Below, piece after piece: positions 24,956 to 37,789 of a stretch of 64,000 nt of DNA. How positions within the stretch are numbered: position 1 is the first letter of the stretch; every line of letters starts with the position of its first letter. Origin of the DNA: Steromphala cineraria (taxonomy: Eukaryota > Mollusca > Gastropoda > Trochida > Trochidae). The notes under the pieces were generated by a model. The model ran no database searches. It was not told the origin of the DNA and saw nothing but the letters and a program-made list of their open reading frames with translations. The stretch spans positions 59,781,227 to 59,845,226 of the forward strand of contig OU744732.1 of NCBI GenBank assembly GCA_916613615.1. The letters run 5' to 3'. A program made the translations under genes and the position numbers.

Positions 24956-27800
24956 ACATAATTTTAAAATAATAGCAATTCTCCAAAAGTGATACTTCTT
25001 ACAATGTTATTGCAATAAAAAGTTTTCTTTTGGAATATGCAATAAACATAATAACAAAATGTTTACAAATCTTCCCTTAATTCATAGAAATATTGCATAG
25101 GCATTACTGTGTGATGCGAAGGAGGTCAAAAGAGTCCAGTTAATCAGATGTGAAATACATAATCCCAAAGTATGGCCTTGTTTGTTTTGGACGTTCCATT
25201 CTCCTCTAAAGGTGTTTTTACGGAAATGATCCACTTGAAATGTAACCAAGATAGTAATTGAAACTCTCAAGGTTTGTTATGCCTAGAAACACGTGCAACT
25301 CAAAAGATAAACTGTTTTTGTAGTTAATAACAAAACCAGATCAATTAACATGAACCTGAAATGAAACACCTGCTTTCATTATCTATTCTTCACAATGTGC
25401 AAACAACATTAACTGATAGTATAAGAGGTGCACTTGAACTTATCCGCTTCACTTCCAATGTACAATTGTTAAATTCTTCTAAGACAGTTTGACAGATTTA
25501 CATTGGTAGGTGATTTATTGACAATAATATTCAAATAGACAACATTTGAAATGATTCACATCGTTAGTGATGAAGACTATGCACAAGCTATATAAGATAC
25601 TATAAGACTACCTGAAGAGGAAATATCACCAATGTGACTTCTAATATTACAATTATCAATACGAGTACAAAAACATTGTGTATAACAGTTCAATACCATA
25701 GGGTTTTCATAGAGTGATGTCATAAAGTTTGGGTACGTTTTGTAAAACATTTAAATTCTCAACAAAAGTGATATCTGGGTTGAAAATAGTTTTGACAATA
25801 TTTATCTAATGAATTACAAACTTGAATAAACATTTATTTGTGTTTACTGTGATTACTATATCTTGTTATAACATCTGACCAATGAAGCCAACTGCGAATA
25901 AGATATCCTTTAAATGGTAAGCAATTTTTAACCAATTGTCTGTCAAAACACGTTATAAACAACATGCAATACTTGTTTAATGTTAAGCACTCACAGTGTA
26001 TTATTTCAAAGACATTGTCGCCCTAGAAAATCGTAGAATGAGTCCTGTGAGGTTTGAGACACAAATATTTCCGACAATGAATGATCCCTTACCATTGATC
26101 ACAAAAGGCTTGCATCAGATTACTAGAAGTGCAAGAGATTAGATTTATCCGATCGTAAAGCTATTGCGAATCGCTATACCATAACAAAGTTATCAAATCA
26201 GAGATACAAGACCTGCTGACAATGAAGTCAGTTATCCTCTAAACTGAGAAAAAAGAATTATGATTGATTTTGAAAAGAAATCGCTACTAATATCATGATG
26301 AAGAAAACATGTTATAAAAGTTATTTACATGTAAAGACATTTTTATTTAAGAAATGAATGTCAGAATATAGTTGTCGATACGGTTATAACCTGTTTGAAA
26401 CTTGTAATATAAACTTGTATAACTGGCGAACTTGCTGGAATGTCGGGCTGGAATGTGGCTGTAAGATCAGGGGAGTCCCCGAGAAATGTAGTTCTGGCAC
26501 GACATCGTATAAACTTCATTTACTGAAAGTTATTTTGTATAACCTGCAATTTAGGGTTCATTGAAATGTAAACCGATCACATGACCTTGTTAGATCCAAT
26601 CAGAATGGAGCATATCGTTTACATTTCAAAGTCTGAATTGATTTAGTCATCAATAACAAATGCAACTGTATTTGTAAACAACATCGCTAAATTATGTCTG
26701 TTTAAAATAAATCTATATTTTCATTTACATGTAGCAGAAACAAAATCAAATTTCATTTAAATGCTTACGTTATGAAACGTTTATTTGATTAATTTTTTAA
26801 TAATGAACAGTTTGAATGATTCAAGTAAAATTCGTTTACAGACTTAGTTAGCTTAGTTTAATACTAACATCTGACTTAGCTCTCATGTGTTGCACTCTCT
26901 GGAGTGAAAATTAATATCAGACAGACCGCATCTCACGTATCATTCCACAACATCCGTAGAGAAACTGAACTTTACAGTCTGACTCTGGAGACGTTCACTT
27001 AGTGCAATACAAACGAAATAAATTTAGATCGACAGTTCCATAATTGTTATTTTGTCAATCTAGCATCCACCAGTATGAGACAGCATCCTTGATGACCTAT
27101 CCTGGGCAAAAAAGGAAACCTTGATTAATCATACTCAACATCTTAAACAGTTCAGCATCGCGCAATCATGGGATGTATTGAAGAAACATACGATAGCATT
27201 CCCAATAACAATGTGTCGACTGATGCATTCCTAACAACCAAAACTCGTTGATTAAAAAAAATATCAGATGATTATATTTCAGTTGCATATGTATGAAATG
27301 GTTTTGGTTTAATGATTAAAAATATTACTCATTTTCATCATTCTTTAATTATCCATTAAACATCCAAATCAATTAGTTGTAAAAGAATATATCACAGTTA
27401 GTAAAGAAAATAAATGAAACCAAAAGCTTCAATAACATCTAGGTTTTGATTGGTAGGAATGAACTTGATCAATTTAAATTTCCAATTTTCTGACTATACT
27501 TAAAATGCATTGTAGGATTGATATAATTTCAATATATCACCTAATAAAAGGTTAATTGCTTGTCAGTCTCTGGTTTGAGTGTTTGAAATATATTTTAAAC
27601 GCTTATGGAGAAAAAAAAGTTGATGGAGATCATTCCTTAATTTCGTTCTATCTCATTTGAGCACTTAGCAGTGCAGCAGGGTGAAAGCGGAAATGATGTT
27701 TTCTGCATGTAGTGTATGTTTTGTACAAGAGTATCACATGAAATACTGTGCAATGCAAACAATACAATCAAAATTTGCTGTAAACAAAACTAATATTTTA
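24956..27800 (+). repeat. Array unit 3, rest of block B, then C and D
   Basis: B resumes after the MITE up to 25295. C runs 25296-26245 and lacks the part equivalent to 5880-6460. D runs 26255-27800 and contains the conserved patch 26390-26580 with the Cys-rich frame, here open from ATG at 26358 for 68 codons. Confidence 0.85.
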
Positions 27801-29968
27801 ATAAGATGATTGATAAAAAAATGTGTTCGAGTCCATTTTAAAAACATCTTTTTGATATACATAGAAATCAAATATTCTTATTTAAGCATGTTAGTCAGAG
27901 TGGAGGGTTATAAATTATACTACAGCTATTGTAAATGCTTTCCAATATTAAGTCATTATTTGTGGAAATCATTAACTTGTAATCATTCTTAACATAATAC
28001 TTTTCTGAGAAAATGTTTGAATAATTGAAGTAATTTTCTTAAAGTTATATTAAATGTTTTTTACGATTGCAGTTCAAAACTTGATTTTTCTTGAAACATA
28101 GGGTTCCCGTTATAGACGATCTTACAAAATTCGGCTGAACTGGAAAACGTAGACTGACTGACATTTGACTTGTTTGAAATAACTGACTGTAAATTCTACA
28201 CTTGTTTTCAAAACTTAAGGTGATATGTTTCATCATTACAGAGAATCTGAAGTTCTCTCATTTTCTTGGTTGAGGTATATCTACATTACATTTAAAAAGT
28301 TGTTTGAGAGGCATTTTAGAAGTTGAAATATCAAGAAGACAAGTAGGTTTATGGATTATCAATCTCTTTATTGTAGAATGTAGCGACGTTTCGGTATAGA
28401 TTCTTATACTGTTTTCAAGCATTTGGGAAAATGGGAGTACAGCAGTACATATGGACATGGTAATGAGATAACAATAACAGTAACAACAGGATGTGATAAC
28501 AATTGCATCTACCTTGACATCAAAGAGGTTTTTACATTTAAGAAGTTGATAATCCATACGAATCATTGTCTTCTAGATTTCCAAACTACAATTGTTTAGC
28601 ATCGAGGAGGCAAATCTTGCATTGGCGCAAAGAGGTATTGGACACATTATTATTTCTGATTTTCCAAAAAATGAAAAAAATATTGATTTGCGACAACAAC
28701 AAAATTTCGACGAAGAATTCAACATTGTTTTGCGCTATGACTTGTAACATATTACCTTCTAATTTGAAATGAACATTTATAAGGAAATTTAACAAATGAG
28801 TTTCTTGTAAATGTGTTTTATATCAAAGTGTGTTTCAGGAACATCATCTAAACACCGTACATTTTGACAAAAAGAAACCATTTTTGACATTTACAATGAT
28901 CAAATGTTGTCAATCGACAGAAATTGAAACAGGAGTACACACAGTTTTCTAATGATAATTAAAAGCATGGGAGCTGCTCATGGTTGTTTAGCAATTGCGC
29001 ATGTTAATTATACACCTTCCGTTCTCGACCCTCAAGCAATTGATGAGTTGTTAATCATCAGTAGTTACCTGGACAATAACGACCAAATGTTATGCTTGAA
29101 AACATCCTGTACAGATAAACCTTCTAAGCTTTAGGAATCACCCTGCTAGTTTTTGTAGCCACATAAGTATGTCAAAAGGCATTTTTTGGGAAACTATAGG
29201 ACTGTTAGGCGTTTTTAATGTTGATGCGCTATATAACTAACTATAAGTATTGACTGAGATATGTATACAACATAAAGTAAAGTACAACAGTGGAACATTG
29301 GTAATGCAAATCATGGATGCAAATCAGTTACTCTGTACCCATGTCTAAGAGACTTGCATCATTAAATAATTTGCATGCACTTAACAAATAGAAATCTTCT
29401 ACATTCCTTACCCCTTTTAACTCCATGGTTTTCATTATATATTGTAATTGTCATTAGATTTATTTTTATTTTTTAAAAATCATTCGTCTCGAAATGGCAA
29501 GGAACGACAAAAACTTGTGTTCAATGACATCTTTAATCTTAAAACAGTCTCAGATGTTTGTGGAAGCAAAATTCACACGCCTAATTATTTGTTTTAGTCA
29601 TATAATCTTAAAAAACAGTATCTACTTCTGACTGTCATTTAGACAGCATTAGATAAGTTTGCAATATCACTGATTGACGTTTTCGATCATTCTTGTCACT
29701 TCAAACCTTCCAATTTTCACTATACCTAGATTAATTGCCTAAGAATGACTCTTTCTTGTAACAGTTGATACTTCTCGATCACAAGACACTGTTTATAAAG
29801 TTTGTGACCCCCAACAACCCACAATGAGGCCCTTGTCGTTAGACAATAAGTTACATTTTTCATGGTGATAAGTGTTCATATTCTTCTCGTTTTAAAGAGT
29901 TCTAGAGTGAGAGACAGTTGTATCAAACTGCACCTCAGTGTTACTTTGACTGAGATCTTATTTTTTTA
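27801..29968 (+). repeat. Array unit 3, block E
   Basis: Matches 8051-10560. The homology stops at GAGATCTTATTTTTTTAT just before the inverted block F segment. ORFs here on both strands differ from those of unit 1 and are not called. Confidence 0.8.
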
Positions 29969-30400
29969 TCAGATGATCCACTTTTTAAATTATATATTCA
30001 ATATTGATTGCATAATATTATTCTGTATATTAGGTTATTTAACAGATATACATGTAGCTAAGTTAATGATATATTTTTGTAAAATTGAATAGAATGTTCT
30101 ACCCATAAACTTTTTAAAAAAAATTTAATTAAATTACAGGACCTGGTTACACAGTGTTGAAACACACTTGACACACAATGTAACCGAAGGCAACTGTCCT
30201 TCAAATTTCTTTCCACGGATCAATTTTAAGATCTTGTTGGCTTTCCAGTTTAAGCTGAAGGCCAAATTAAAATCAAATAACCTCTTTTATCGGTGTTGGG
30301 CAACATGTGTGGGAATTTTCTAACTGGAAACCTTAAAAGTCCTTTTTTAATTCCAAACATGACCATTTGAATCTCTGTCCCTTCATCATTTTTATAAGTT
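29969..30400 (-). repeat. Inverted partial copy of block F in unit 3
   Basis: CAGATGATCC at 29970 is the reverse complement of 18661-18670. The match runs backwards to about 18222, next to 30400. Immediately after it block G starts in normal orientation. So the first part and the last kilobase of F were lost and the remaining 430 bp flipped. Unit 4 (about 38230-38700) and unit 2 both have the direct orientation, so the inversion is derived. Confidence 0.9.
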
Positions 30401-32110
30401 TGCTCGACAGTTTATTCTAAATATCATATATTTTTTTATAAAATGACTTTGAAACTAACTTTTAAATAAAATTTTCACAATAATGCATCTATTTTCGAAT
30501 ACTCCATGTTTATTGGAATCTCCTTTCTTTCGATAAAGGTTGAATTTCATTTGCATAATTAACATGTGCCAGGTTTTCTAGATAGAGTATAAAAAATAAT
30601 TCAGTGAAAACTATTTATGTGTGACATTTTAAAGAATGAATTTTTTGTTCATATCCATGAAAACAGATTATAAGCAAAGAGTGGAATTGCATGTTTATTT
30701 CCTTTAGGTGCATGTAGGACATCGGCAGATGGTATATATCATTGGTCCACAAATTTGCAATAATTAGTTGCATAGAGAACATGGCAATACCTTTCATCAA
30801 TTATTTGTTCGAACGTGGCAGCAAGAGGTTGTATTTAGGAATTGAATGGTTAACAAAGTTCTCTTGAGTTATACACTGCTTTCTAAGATTTCTTTAAGTG
30901 TTACAAAGAAACAAAAATGACATTAATTTACAAATTAACCACTCTTTCATGATCATGATTCCTAGGATCATTAAGATAAGCAAATAATCCTACATTTGTC
31001 ATTCTCGTTTATTTCAAGTATTTCAAACTGTTCTAATCTCATTATTGCCTGGATGAACACTGACATCTGATGTAGCTTTCATTGTTTACATTGTCTGGAA
31101 TGAAACTGACCATGCAATGTATCAGGCTTTTGGTATCTCACTTATCATTGGCGCAGTCTGAGCGAATGTCTCAAGTACCATGATAATTAGGAAGTTAACT
31201 GTGAATACTCAAATGATCCTTACGGACATGTGGTGTTATGATCACCATCAATTGAGTTAATTTATATAAAAACCTATAAACAAAATTTTAACAAACCCCA
31301 TCGTTGCAAAAAATCTTTAAACCATTAATAGAATGGTTTGAACAGGACTGGTGATAACGCTCATTTATTTACTTTCTAGAACAAATTTCATCAGTCACTA
31401 TCTGACTTTAAAGTTTAAATAGAAGTTTAAATGGAGAAACTATTGCAGTAGAAAACATAATTTATCATAGAGCCATTCATGGCTTTGACAATATCACAAG
31501 ACGTTACTTACGTTTGTTCACTAGCTTGTATACATGTATGTATGTGCAAACATCATGTCATGTGAGTTTATTTTGGACGTCAAATAAATAACTTTAGCAG
31601 AAATGACTTTGCATCACAAGTTAAGTTCAACAACAGTACAACTTAATCAACTAAGAAGAAATGACCCTTTGACTTGGGTTTGATGCTGATCATTTGTGAA
31701 AGATTTGGAGGAAAACTATTCAATAGTGTTTTCAAAATTACTACCTCTGATCTCTTCAATGATCTGCCCTGTTATGAACTTGTATGATTAACTAGGTATG
31801 ACATTCAAATATGTTAACATATTAGAAATCTTGGCGTATTAAGTTATATCATGATATTAATTTTGTTTTCACAATGCTTAAAAGCTTCAAAGACATCCCT
31901 AATTACGTGATATCTATTGCAGATTTTTCATTATTTCTCTGTGAACCAAGTTCTCCAACTTTCAGCAGTCGAAAACTAATGAGAAATAATTCTGATATAT
32001 TATTGGTTGGTGGTGATATGTATTTCTACGTCTTTCTGTTCATCGTTAATTCACAACCCATTACCCTAAAGGCAAAACCCTTTATAAACAACTTCACTAA
32101 GGTTTAACAT
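30401..32110 (+). repeat. Array unit 3, blocks G and H
   Basis: G at 30401-31430. H at about 31431-32110 is the most diverged H copy but keeps marker phrases such as ATGACTTTGCATCA and TTTTGTTTTCACAATGCT. The 77-codon ORF at 31874-32107 is specific to this copy. Confidence 0.75.
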
Positions 32111-32139
32111 TATCAAAGACATGTTCAATTCAGGACATT

Positions 32140-32330
32140 TATCAAAATCAATAGTTTCTTACTATGTCAACTATAAGGAACACGATGTCAATGAGTTCAG
32201 TCCCATGTCAACATTCAATTTCCTCACATCAACATCAATGGATGGATGCCTGTCAGAGATTTTTACCGTATGTTGACTAAAACTTCCAGGCCATCCTCTC
32301 ACTAAAATGTCATCTCTGTGCAAATATATT
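32140..32330 (+). repeat. Diverged relic of block A between H and I
   Basis: The stretch around 32205-32285 (AATTTCCTCACAT, a GGATGGATGCCTGTC segment, ACCGTATGTTGAC) lines up with the short-ORF-1 region of block A but is far more diverged than A is between units. It suggests an older internal duplication that predates the array. Confidence 0.55.
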
Positions 32331-33165
32331 TTCACATGGGATCAATATTCTTAGTAAGGATTAAGTACTCACCCAAGGTCATTTTTGAAAAAGATAATCA
32401 CACAGATTACATATTAGTTATTTTATTACTGTTATAATTTTATTATTCACTTATTGTAAATCGCTTTGTGAAATTAAGGACAGCAAAACAGATCTATTGA
32501 TGTCATTGCCAAACTTGATGGCGAATTAGTTACAAACAGAATACAACCGTCAATGGCAGGAACTATAACAGTGTATGACATGATAATGTTTAAAACATGA
32601 ACAATTTCGAATCTCGCAAGAGAGGTTGCCTGAAAAAGTACAAGAATCGGTACTATCCAAGATAGTGTGATCCCAAATAAAACTTTGTTACATGAAAAAA
32701 GTTTTTTCATGAAAAGCTTAACACAGAACAATTGATAATGAACATCTGAATGTGCTTTTCAGCAAGCAGAGTCTGGACTATTTGCATCTTCATTAGCATA
32801 CTAAGCCAGCTTTTATAAGCATAATTAGCAATAAATACTTGAGGGTGTTAATTACACACTCTCTTGTCTTCGTCTTTGAACAATAATTGAGTACATCATT
32901 ATCAGTAGTTAAATACCATTGCCACGTCTCTTCTAATAAATCAATTCACTGGCCGATTAATAGTCAAAACTTGAACTCTAAACTACTGATAATTGCACTC
33001 AGATTATCGATTCACTTCACGGATATCCTTTAAAATGAGAAACATAAAGTCATCAACAAAGAAAAAAATTATTCCTTTTCGAAAAAAAATCAATTTATAC
33101 TAATATTGAAAATAAACATTGCACTGACAGCACCCTATCCTAAAAATTCTGGGTTTTAAAAACTT
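32331..33165 (+). repeat. Array unit 3, block I
   Basis: Matches 41426-42190. A short frame around 32485-32560 is shared with 41550-41690 (RFIDVIAKLDGELVTNR in unit 4) but decays here. Not called as a gene. Confidence 0.8.
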
Positions 33166-35055
33166 ATTTAAGACAGAACCAACGCAGAGAGATAAACAAC
33201 CAATGTTAAGCCATAAAGCACTGAAATGATTCTAAACACTCATCTAAGGCAATCGTTTTACTAGTAAACAACACACCTATCAAGAGGTGTGAATGTCAAA
33301 TACAAAGTAGTTAATGAACCAACTTTGCTGTACTAACGTGTGGTAGGGAGCTAATGGTATTAACTCTTGACAGTTTGATATGAATGCTTCCATTATGAAT
33401 AGATGAACAACACTAGCAGAAGCCAACAAAGCAGTAACAATGCTAATTGGTTTTGATTTACAGAAAGGCTTGAAGGGTTAGAGCATGGGTTCCAAACACT
33501 AAGTGGAATGATTGATCGATGAAGGTAAATGGCATCACTGTGCTGTATTCTTTTAAGCAAGTAATTTCTAGAAGGATTATTAGTTGACAGTATCTATCAA
33601 TTATATTTTAGGATGATTTTAACATGTTGTTGTCAGGAAACCAATTTTGTTTTCCCATTCCTTAAACTTATAACATCAAGATTATTCTTTAAAAGATTAA
33701 TGGATTTTTAAACACAATTATGATTTCATAATTGAATCTCAAAAGAACAAAGATCTAACTAAACGTTATAATTGGTCACAAAGTTAAAATAAGACAAATA
33801 TAAAAAAAATCACTTGGGTAAATTAAGTTTCAAGGAAAGGCAACCCTCAAACTCAAAAAATAAGTCTCGGGGACTTGACAATGTCATTGTTTTCTTGTTA
33901 CTATTGTAGACCGAGAAAGATATGACATAGTTTAGAATGTTTCATTGCCTTTGCTTCATTGTAGCTTTTGTAGACATATAAAGTTATTACGATAAGATTG
34001 TTTCAACACTACTAGTATTTACCTAGTCTAAAACTGAGAGTGTTTTTTTTTTTATATTCTGTCCATAATATAACCACTTCATAAGGTCTTCTTCCAGGTT
34101 TGCAGTGAACTACAGAAAAAGCCATTGCCATTTGCAAGCGACTTCTCTACTAGCATATATAACATAATCGTTATTTAGATTCATTTTCCGGAGATGATAC
34201 ATTAGTTTTTACATTGTATCGTTTTACACCTACATTTTCTGTTAAGCTAACATTCACATCTTTGTATGATTATCAAACCGACTCTATTACGTCCTGCTAG
34301 TGTTTACTTGGTGCTGTGACCCTAATGCCAAAAGTTTTACAGTAATATTTGTTAATGGGTAATGCCAAATAACAGTAACTTTGGCCTAAACAGTAATTTA
34401 GCAGTGCAAACAGAATTTCTATATTGTCATAATAAATACGTAGATGTCTATGTGTAATGTAATTGGTATTTATTAAGTGTCATATCACTACTCAAGGTTC
34501 ATTTCCCAAAGGTATTTAAAAATTCATTATTAGTTTTTTTTTCAAACTTCTGCATGATTTAGATTGTAAGATACAATTACATATCTACAATCAATTGAAT
34601 AAATAAAAAACTTTATAATTTTTTCATTGCAAGAATAGTACATGTAGAGTTAAATTTCATTTTGTTTTACAACAACACATTCTTCCACGACTCTAATCAG
34701 GCAAAGATGTGTTTTTGATACAATAACAAATGTCATATACACACTCTGCATTCATAAAAAATCAAAAGCATTGGTTTCTGTAAAAACATAGATTTGATTC
34801 TTTGCTTATCTTCTGAACTTCAGTTCATTTTAATTCAACAACGTCTTCTTGCGTTAAATGTAACTCATGTGTCATTGATATCAATTTGTTTCCATAAGCA
34901 AATTGGAAAAACACAAAAAAGTAATGCATTTCTCAGATAATATAACGCAAAAGTTTCCAGAAGCTAACAATCAAAATTAATATTTATTTTATATCATATG
35001 CTGTGGAAATGAATTCTTCTACAAAATGTTTTAATTATTTTTCAGACAAACTAAG
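33166..35055 (+). repeat. Array unit 3, block K and start of block L
   Basis: Block I joins K directly, so J is missing in this unit. K runs to about 34500. L then continues until the palindromic element that begins near 35060. Confidence 0.8.
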
Positions 35056-35272
35056 ATTTAGAGGATATCTGTCTTTTCTTGACTAATACCATGTTTATCT
35101 CATCGAGTGAGGTAGAAAGTTTATATTTTCACGCGATGAGATAAACATGGTATTTGTCAAGAATTGACAGATATTCTATTTATTATATGATTAAATCCTT
35201 CTAATTACGTCAAAAAAGGCCAATTTCATGTTGAGCGGCCGCTTGGAAGAGCCCGTCACCGCGGTAACAGTG

Positions 35273-35341
35273 TGACGTCATATGAGAATTCTTGACGTCA
35301 GACCATGGTTACATGACGTCAAGGTCTTGAACTTGACGTCA
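35273..35341. promoter_or_regulatory. Four perfect CRE octamers at regular 20-21 bp spacing
   Basis: TGACGTCA occurs at 35273-35280, 35293-35300, 35314-35321 and 35334-35341. The start-to-start distances are 20, 21 and 20 bases, close to two helical turns, which would place all four on one face of the DNA. TGACGTCA is the consensus site of CREB/ATF bZIP factors. Binding here is inferred. A fifth copy lies at 35800-35807. Confidence 0.6.
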
Positions 35342-35345
35342 CTCG

Positions 35346-35401
35346 AGTGGTGATAAAGTTTATCACCACTCATTAGAGTGACGATAAAGGTTATCGCCAC
35401 T
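35346..35401. repeat. Two 25-bp palindromes, 31 bp apart
   Basis: 35346-35370 has 12-nt arms (AGTGGTGATAAA) around one central base with no mismatch. 35377-35401 is a related palindrome with two mismatches. Both follow the CRE series directly. They could be operator-like sites or decayed internal repeats of the element. Confidence 0.7.
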
Positions 35402-35465
35402 GTAGCCAGATAGAGGGTTTATTTCACTGATAGAACAGAGTATCTCACCCTCAATCATATAATAA

Positions 35466-36469
35466 TAAAATTAATCGTTATTTCGTCATTAAAAAAAAGG
35501 TCTTTATCGTTTTGCAAGTTTACAATTACATAGACATTTTAAGTTTATTAAAAGCTTAATGATATGCCGTGCTGAGTGTGTTAGTTATTGTTTTACGCCG
35601 CTTAGGCAATATTAGTCTTGCTTAAAGTTGGCGTTAAATGTCTTTGATGTGAATGTGCTTGTATGATACTGTCATTATAAGTCATGTAAAAAAGTACTGG
35701 CATATCTTGCAACACAAATCAATGCGCCAAGCCATCATACATGTATAAGACCTCAATCAGACATTATGCGTTTCCCTGAAATAAACAAATCCTTTTGTAT
35801 GACGTCATAATGGTAGCAATGCACTGCTTTGTTTTTCCTTTTTCTCTGAGTAGATGTGCATGTTTCAGCTATTTTTTCTCCTAAATAGGCATGGATTTGT
35901 CTACGAAAACATCAATTTAAATAACTAGAAAACATTAATAGGAAAATGTCAATGCCTGTACCAGCAAAATTTTAGAACCATATGTTTGGTTTCCACTTTT
36001 CCCCAGTTTTGGAAACTGATATTAACCAACTGGTCATCGAAATTCACATAATGAACCATCTTCAAACTTGAATGGACATTTTCTGATTCCAACAGCGCCA
36101 TATACTCATCAGACTAAATTGTTGTCAGTATATGTTCATTTCATGGGAAAGAAAGAATATATATCAAAACGTTTAATATCAAACAGGACAAGTTTAAACA
36201 AGTTTTTTCGCAATTGAAATCACAAGCGCCTGAATAAATCTAAATGAAACTAAAGAATTATTTGGATGTACATTACCTTTTTTACAATATTACAACAATT
36301 ACATGTTGCTTTATGTTTGCTTGTTAACAGCAGCAGGGAATAAGCAAGAGTCAATACATCATGATGAAATATCATTATGGAAAAACTGTCAAATATGACT
36401 CCATCAGCAGTTGTGCTACAATTATGTAACGTTTTAAGATAGGCATACACATAATTTGTGTTACTATCT
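35466..36469 (+). repeat. Array unit 3, rest of block L
   Basis: Resumes with TTAATCGTTATTTCGTC, as in units 0 and 4. The minus-strand ORF at 36250-36450 recurs at 48809-49072. In unit 0 the same frame has a stop and mostly amino-acid-changing differences, so I do not call it. Confidence 0.8.
35577..35640 (+). repeat. Short dispersed repeat core (TTACGCCGC..CAATATT)
   Basis: GTTATTGTTTTACGCCGC followed by TTAGGCAATATT. Also at 48311-48380 (same block L position) and, outside the array, at 56890-56955. It resembles a SINE-like repeat I remember from gastropod genomes. That identification is from memory. Confidence 0.5.
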
Positions 36470-37415
36470 ATTTCAAACTGAAATTGACATTACATGTACA
36501 TTACATGTACATTACAAATGCATGTTATGATACATGTCAACTAGGTAAAATCAAGTCCAATCATCAGTTCAAGATCAGTTCAAACTGCATAGGGATATGT
36601 TTAACTCTTTATAAAACGCCACTACTGTTGTCTATTGCTCTTGAGTGTTCTTCATGTCAAGGCAGATACAGGAAATCGATGACAATTTAAAGAATGTCCT
36701 TTTAGCAGTACTCTAATGTCACCCTTCTGCCAAACGACTGCCTTTCCATGTTAACATTTAATTTCCTCACATGATAATCGATGAATAGATGTCTGTTGAG
36801 ATCGATAACCGTTTGTTTACCAACCTTATCGACTGTTTGTCTGTCTGCAGAGTTGTGCTCATCGTTTACTCTCGTTCAACCGAATACTAGCTGCCAAGTT
36901 TCCCAACCCTGGAATCTGTCAGACTTTATACATATCATCCATGTGTTCTCTTATCGACTGTGGATCCTTTGATAAACAACAATGAGGTGTGAAAGGCAGT
37001 CATATCATATGTTTCTTAGATATATAAGTATAAATAGAATATCATCAAAAAATATTTTCTTTATATATCATGACCTTTTTAAGAGTACAATGACAAAAAT
37101 CCAAAAGTGATACTTCTTAAACGGTTATTACAATAAAAAGTTTTCTTTTGGAATATGCAATATACCAAATAACAAAATGTTTGGATATCTTCCTCTGTAG
37201 TTCATAAACATATTGCACAGGAACATTTATTCATGATAATAGTGTGTAATGTGAATGAGGTCTAAATACTCCGTTTAATCAGATATGTAAAAATAATAAA
37301 AGTATGACCTTTTTTTAAACAATCCATTCTCCTCCAAAATTTTTTTTTAGGGAAATGATCTACTTAAAATGTAACCAAGATAGTAATTGATATTCTCAAG
37401 GATCACGTGCAGCTC
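36470..37415 (+). repeat. Array unit 4, truncated block A joined to block B'
   Basis: Block A stops at about 37045, within short ORF 2. The following B-like DNA is not the usual B. It shares GAGTACAATGACA and AATAGTGTGTAATGTGAA with the diverged B' of unit 5 (49886-50343). Short ORF 1 is open at 36781-36972. Confidence 0.8.
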
Positions 37416-37789
37416 AATAGAAAAACTGTTTTTGTAGCTGTAGAAAAGCAGACAACTCTAAATACCTAGCGACTTTGATCTTTTTTTCGCGTTCGTTGCC
37501 TAGAGTTCAGTGTTCAAGTCCCTTGACGACGGACTGATACAGGTTTTTGTCCTTGACGACAGGCGGGTACATGTCATCTGCCATGCGGGCTGATACAGAT
37601 AGCTTGATAAAGAGTTATCATACATCCATAATCTCTGTATTCATAAGTAGCATATGATAAATGTTCTGATGTAAAGATGTAATCCTTTTTGCCAATTGGT
37701 TACAAAACTTTATGAAGATAAAACATGATTACGAACCTCACACTGATTACATATGCTATTTCTTTTCTTTGTTTTTGTTACTGAATATT
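37416..37789. other. Deletion junction between blocks B' and F in unit 4
   Basis: Blocks C to E are absent here. The junction has a GC-richer stretch (37480-37600) with a repeated CCTTGACGAC..GGGCTGATACAG theme. It contains TGTTCAAGTCCC, which resembles a pol III B box, but no A box or cloverleaf is visible. Origin unknown. Confidence 0.45.

Larger units (their letters stand above)
35060..35465. mobile_element. Palindrome-rich inserted element with CRE cluster
   Basis: Present only in the unit 3 copy of block L; units 0 and 4 run straight across this point. It has a long hairpin (35060-35105 pairing with 35134-35175), a GC-rich middle, four perfect TGACGTCA octamers, two further palindromes, and a right part ending CAATCATATAATAA that echoes ATTATATGATTAAAT after the hairpin. 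It looks like a non-autonomous fold-back type element. No ORF and no certain target-site duplication. Confidence 0.65.

Noticed and set aside
36250..36450. Minus-strand ORF in block L that recurs at 48809-49072 and ends near a possible splice donor
   Set aside because: Unit 0 has a stop at the fifth codon and the differences noted mostly change the amino acid, so there is no sign of selection on a protein.
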